From Streptomyces puniciscabiei (lineage in GTDB: Bacteria > Actinomycetota > Actinomycetes > Streptomycetales > Streptomycetaceae), in contig NZ_VFNX01000001.1 in NCBI RefSeq assembly GCF_006715785.1, positions 5,622,001 to 5,686,000 on the forward strand: a stretch of 64,000 bases of DNA, given 5' to 3'. The translations under genes were made by a program, and so were the position numbers. The notes under the pieces are model-generated. The model made no database searches. It was given only the letters and a program-made list of their open reading frames with translations, and was not told where the DNA came from. Positions 61,313 through 64,000 of the stretch are shown piece after piece. Position 1 is the stretch's first letter. Each line of letters starts with the position of its first letter.

Positions 61313-64000
61313 TCACTTCATGGTCAGGAACCGCTGCACCAGCGAGGCCAGCACCACCGCCAGCAGCGGCAGCGCGAACCAGAACGTGCCCTGGAGCAGC
61401 CGCAGTTGACGTACGCCGGGCCCGACCGCGACCCGTACGACCTCCCGCGCGGCGAGCAGCAGCATCAGGACCACGGCGGACAGGGCGCCGATCACCGACC
61501 ACGGGGTCCAGGTGACCTGTGGCCCGATCGGCCCGGGCTTCGGCCTCGGTACCGCGCCCGCCGGCTGCTTGCGCAGGGCGAACACGGTGACGTCGTCGTT
61601 GACCAGGACCTTCGTCAGCTCCTGCCGGTTGTCCAGGTTCTCGATCAGCCGCGGCCCCCAGGCCGTGGCGTAGCCCGCGTCCAGCTGCAGATAGGTGACC
61701 TGGCTCTTGTTGATCATCAGGTACGAGTTCGGGCCGGCGTCCTTGAGCGCCTTGACCAGGCCCGAGACCAGCACCGGGTCGGTCGGCGCCAGGGTCGGCA
61801 CATAGTTCACCCGTTCCATGTCCTTCGATCCCCACGGCATGGCCGGGGTCACGTCGTTCACCGTGTCCTGGGTCAGCCACAGCAGCCGCAGGGTGGGCTT
61901 GTCGTGGGCGTACACCCAGTTCATGGCCGCGACCTCGCCGGGCCGGGTGCGCTCGAACGGCTCGTTGCCCCAGCGGGCCACCAGGAAGCCGCCCATCAGC
62001 AGCAGCCCGGCCAGCAGCGCGGCCAGCGGCGCGAGGCTCACCCGGTCCTTCTCGCGCTCCTTCGCCGTGACGCCGGTGCGCGGGAACAGGGCGAGCGCGC
62101 CGAGCAGGGCCGCGCCCGGCACCGCGAACATGAAGACGCGCAGCGCCATCTCACCGCCGTACGACTGCATGCCGAAGCCGAGGAACGGCACGAAGGTGAG
62201 CACCAGCAGGGAACGCTCGCGGTAGCGGTGGAAGCGCCGGCGCCACCAGCCCCAGCAGGCGAAGGCCATGACCGAGCCGGCCAGCAGCACCCGGGTGTAC
62301 AGCACCAGCTTGTGGGTCGAGCTGCCGCCCTGGATCCGGCCGGAGACGGAGGTCGAGACGTTGCTGCCGACTCCGCCGACCCCGCCGAACAGGTCGTTGA
62401 AGTGCCCGGACCAGTACGGCTCGGCCATGAAGCCGACCCAGACGGCGACGACCACCGCGAACAGCAGCGGCAGGCCGCGCAGTTCGGACCGGCCGAGCAG
62501 GACGAGGGCGGCGAGCACGCCGAGCATGACGAACGGGGTGAGCTGGTGGGCGGGGACGCTCGCCGCGTACAGGCCGATCAGCACCAGGAGCAGGACGGCC
62601 CGCTGGCGTCGGTCCGCCGGCTCCACCTCCGCCTCGCCCGGGCGGAACTTCGTCCAGATGACGCGCGGCGGGCGGAACCAGACCAGCAGGATCGCCACGA
62701 ACATCAGGTACAGCAGGTAGGTGAAGCCCTGCGGGGAGAAGTAGTCCTGACCGACCCAGCCGCACAGCACGAACAGCCAGACGCCGGTCCACTTCGCCCG
62801 CCAGCTCGCCCGCAGCGACCGTGTGATCAGGAACATCGGCGCCAGGTAGGCGAGTTGGACGGCGGTCGGCCACCAGCGGATGACCTCGGTGAAGTCGGTG
62901 ACCCCGCAGGCCCGGCCGACGAACGCGGCCACCGCGAAGAAGCCGGGCCAGCTCCAGCGGGCGTCCAGGTCCGGTACGGCGGACCCGGTGCGGTCGATGT
63001 AGTCGATGAACCCGAGGTGCTGCCAGGCCGTCGGGAACCGCGGCTCGGTCTCGATCACCGCGGGCAGCGCGTGCAGCGAGACGACCGTCGCCACCAGCGT
63101 GAGCAGCAGCAGCGCCCGGTGCTCGCGGCGCAGCCACAGCAGCGCGGCGAAGACGGTGACCAGCAGGGCCGCTCCGACGAGGGTCGGCAGCGGCAGCACG
63201 GAGACCAGCCCGAGCCCGCCCATCCGGTCCAGATCGGCCTCGCCGAGCCGCAGCGCGGGCACCCAGTACAGCAGCAGCGCGGCGATCAGCAGACAGCCGA
63301 GGACGACACCGGTACGGGTGGGCAGCAGCCGCTGCCCAAGCGGCACGGGAGCCCGCGGCTCCTCGGGCGCGGGCCCCTCGGCCTCGGGTCCGTCCGGTAC
63401 GGGCTCCTGCGGAAGGGGCGCGTCGCTCTCCACCACGGAGTCCATTTTCCCGAGGGACACCGCCAACTCCTCCTCGGTGAACGGCGCGTCGACCTCCGCC
63501 GCCTCCGCCTCCCTCAGCAGTTCGGCCTCGGCCGGGCCCAGCGAGGCCTCGCTGCCGGGCTCTCGCTCTTCCACCGGAAGCCCCACCGGACGGCCCACCG
63601 GAAGCGCCCGTGGCGGCACCGGCGTGCCGGCGGGCGGGGTGCCGGGGCCCGGGCGGACGTCCGGGCGGCGCTCCACATGGTCGAAGTCGACATGGATGCC
63701 GAGGGCGAGGGTGTCGGAGTCCAGCGCCCAGGCCGGGCTGTGCCGGCGCGCCGGGGCGGAAGCCGGGACCTCTCGTGTGCCCAGGTCGGCGAGGTCCCCG
63801 TCGGGCGGAGCCGTGTCGGGCACGGCGTCGGTCGCCGTCCGGACCGTCCGCCACAGCCTCGGCGCGGCGATCGCGGCGATCACCGCGAGGCTGGCGGCCT
63901 CGGCGACACCCGCGCCGGTCAGCCCCATCCGGGGCAGGAGCAGCAGGGTCAGGCCCAGCACCAGCACGCACAGCAGGCCCTGGAGCCAGGCGAGTCCGGC
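61313..64000 (-). CDS. polysaccharide flippase/glycosyltransferase-like membrane protein (5' end beyond window)
   Basis: The frame stays open to the right edge, so the start lies outside. The first visible residues (QGLLCVLVLGLTLLLLPRMG, then LTGAGVAEAASLAVIAAI) look like the last helices of a Wzx/MviN-type polysaccharide flippase. A cytoplasmic stretch of about 170 residues, rich in Pro, Glu and Ala, follows. Then comes a second membrane domain with about ten helices and a large outer loop near YFSPQGFTYLLYLMFV, and a C-terminal soluble part before a last pair of helices. A flippase fused to a GT-C-like membrane enzyme fits polysaccharide export. The GH39 gene converging on it supports this. 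At least 895 residues are visible. Confidence 0.75.
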   Translation of the reverse strand, partial: AGLAWLQGLLCVLVLGLTLLLLPRMGLTGAGVAEAASLAVIAAIAAPRLWRTVRTATDAVPDTAPPDGDLADLGTREVPASAPARRHSPAWALDSDTLALGIHVDFDHVERRPDVRPGPGTPPAGTPVPPRALPVGRPVGLPVEEREPGSEASLGPAEAELLREAEAAEVDAPFTEEELAVSLGKMDSVVESDAPLPQEPVPDGPEAEGPAPEEPRAPVPLGQRLLPTRTGVVLGCLLIAALLLYWVPALRLGEADLDRMGGLGLVSVLPLPTLVGAALLVTVFAALLWLRREHRALLLLTLVATVVSLHALPAVIETEPRFPTAWQHLGFIDYIDRTGSAVPDLDARWSWPGFFAVAAFVGRACGVTDFTEVIRWWPTAVQLAYLAPMFLITRSLRASWRAKWTGVWLFVLCGWVGQDYFSPQGFTYLLYLMFVAILLVWFRPPRVIWTKFRPGEAEVEPADRRQRAVLLLVLIGLYAASVPAHQLTPFVMLGVLAALVLLGRSELRGLPLLFAVVVAVWVGFMAEPYWSGHFNDLFGGVGGVGSNVSTSVSGRIQGGSSTHKLVLYTRVLLAGSVMAFACWGWWRRRFHRYRERSLLVLTFVPFLGFGMQSYGGEMALRVFMFAVPGAALLGALALFPRTGVTAKEREKDRVSLAPLAALLAGLLLMGGFLVARWGNEPFERTRPGEVAAMNWVYAHDKPTLRLLWLTQDTVNDVTPAMPWGSKDMERVNYVPTLAPTDPVLVSGLVKALKDAGPNSYLMINKSQVTYLQLDAGYATAWGPRLIENLDNRQELTKVLVNDDVTVFALRKQPAGAVPRPKPGPIGPQVTWTPWSVIGALSAVVLMLLLAAREVVRVAVGPGVRQLRLLQGTFWFALPLLAVVLASLVQRFLTMK

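Noticed and set aside
58071..61409. 1112-residue plus-strand frame across the DUF72, AAA and GH39 genes
   Set aside because: It runs antisense to two real genes and out of frame with a third; the protein is low-complexity and has no family features.

Overview
The window is a high-GC chromosomal segment of a Streptomyces. The third codon positions are strongly GC-biased, GTG starts and 4-bp ATGA/GTGA overlaps are common, and the left half follows the conserved core order ald - parA-like - ribbon-helix-helix protein - scpA - scpB - rluB - aroH - tyrA - cmk - plsC - der. Dispersed streptomycete hallmarks are also present: a SepF-like protein, SGP-type proteases, a LAXTG-anchored LPMO, an Rpf-LysM muralytic enzyme and a known type of intergenic repeat.

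Layout. 1-2451: the end of an unknown gene, a 46-bp tandem repeat and an STAND-like TPR protein. 2465-8565: alanine dehydrogenase, then an orphan ParA with a likely RHH partner, the condensin accessory subunits ScpA and ScpB, and the pseudouridine synthase RluB. 8591-11073: a large inverted-repeat operator, an ADP-ribosylglycohydrolase and two convergent, overlapping nucleotidyltransferases, which together look like a nucleic-acid or NAD-linked repair cluster. 11096-16561: a Rieske lipoprotein, aromatic amino-acid genes, CMP kinase, acyltransferase and Der GTPase. 16629-27742: cell-wall (Rpf), regulatory (WYL), respiratory (second ctaD), membrane (PAP2, glycosyltransferase-like, MFS) and acyl-CoA dehydrogenase genes. 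27780-36974: a SepF-like protein, a cysteine-rich DUF5685 protein, and a sulfur-assimilation-like cluster. That cluster has a substrate-binding lipoprotein behind a cysteine leader peptide and attenuator, a permease, an FAD protein, two LLM flavin monooxygenases and DUF1684. Its ABC ATPase gene has been reduced to a 39-codon stub. 37206-39532: two secreted serine proteases. 39699-44241: an SOS box, dnaE2 and an ImuB-like partner. 44219-47208: cupin/MarR, a secreted lipase and a cell-wall-anchored AA10 LPMO.

47343-54001 is an accessory island bounded by two 25-bp direct repeats (24/25 identical). It carries an IS5-type element with a 3-bp target duplication, a two-gene NLR-like system and a second IS5-family element. 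The NLR-like system is a 143-aa putative membrane-acting effector followed by an NB-ARC protein with 15 TPR units. The effector C-terminus and the NB-ARC N-terminus share a 22-residue motif (13/22 identical) of the kind used in bacterial amyloid signalling. This is the most exciting item in the window. The remainder, 54026-64000, holds a TetR/SRPBCC divergent pair with a clean double operator, GNAT enzymes, DUF402, GntR, DUF72, an AAA ATPase, a GH39-like glycosidase and the 3' part of a flippase/glycosyltransferase-like membrane protein that runs off the window.

All calls come from reading the sequence. No database search was run, so family names rest on motifs recalled from known families.
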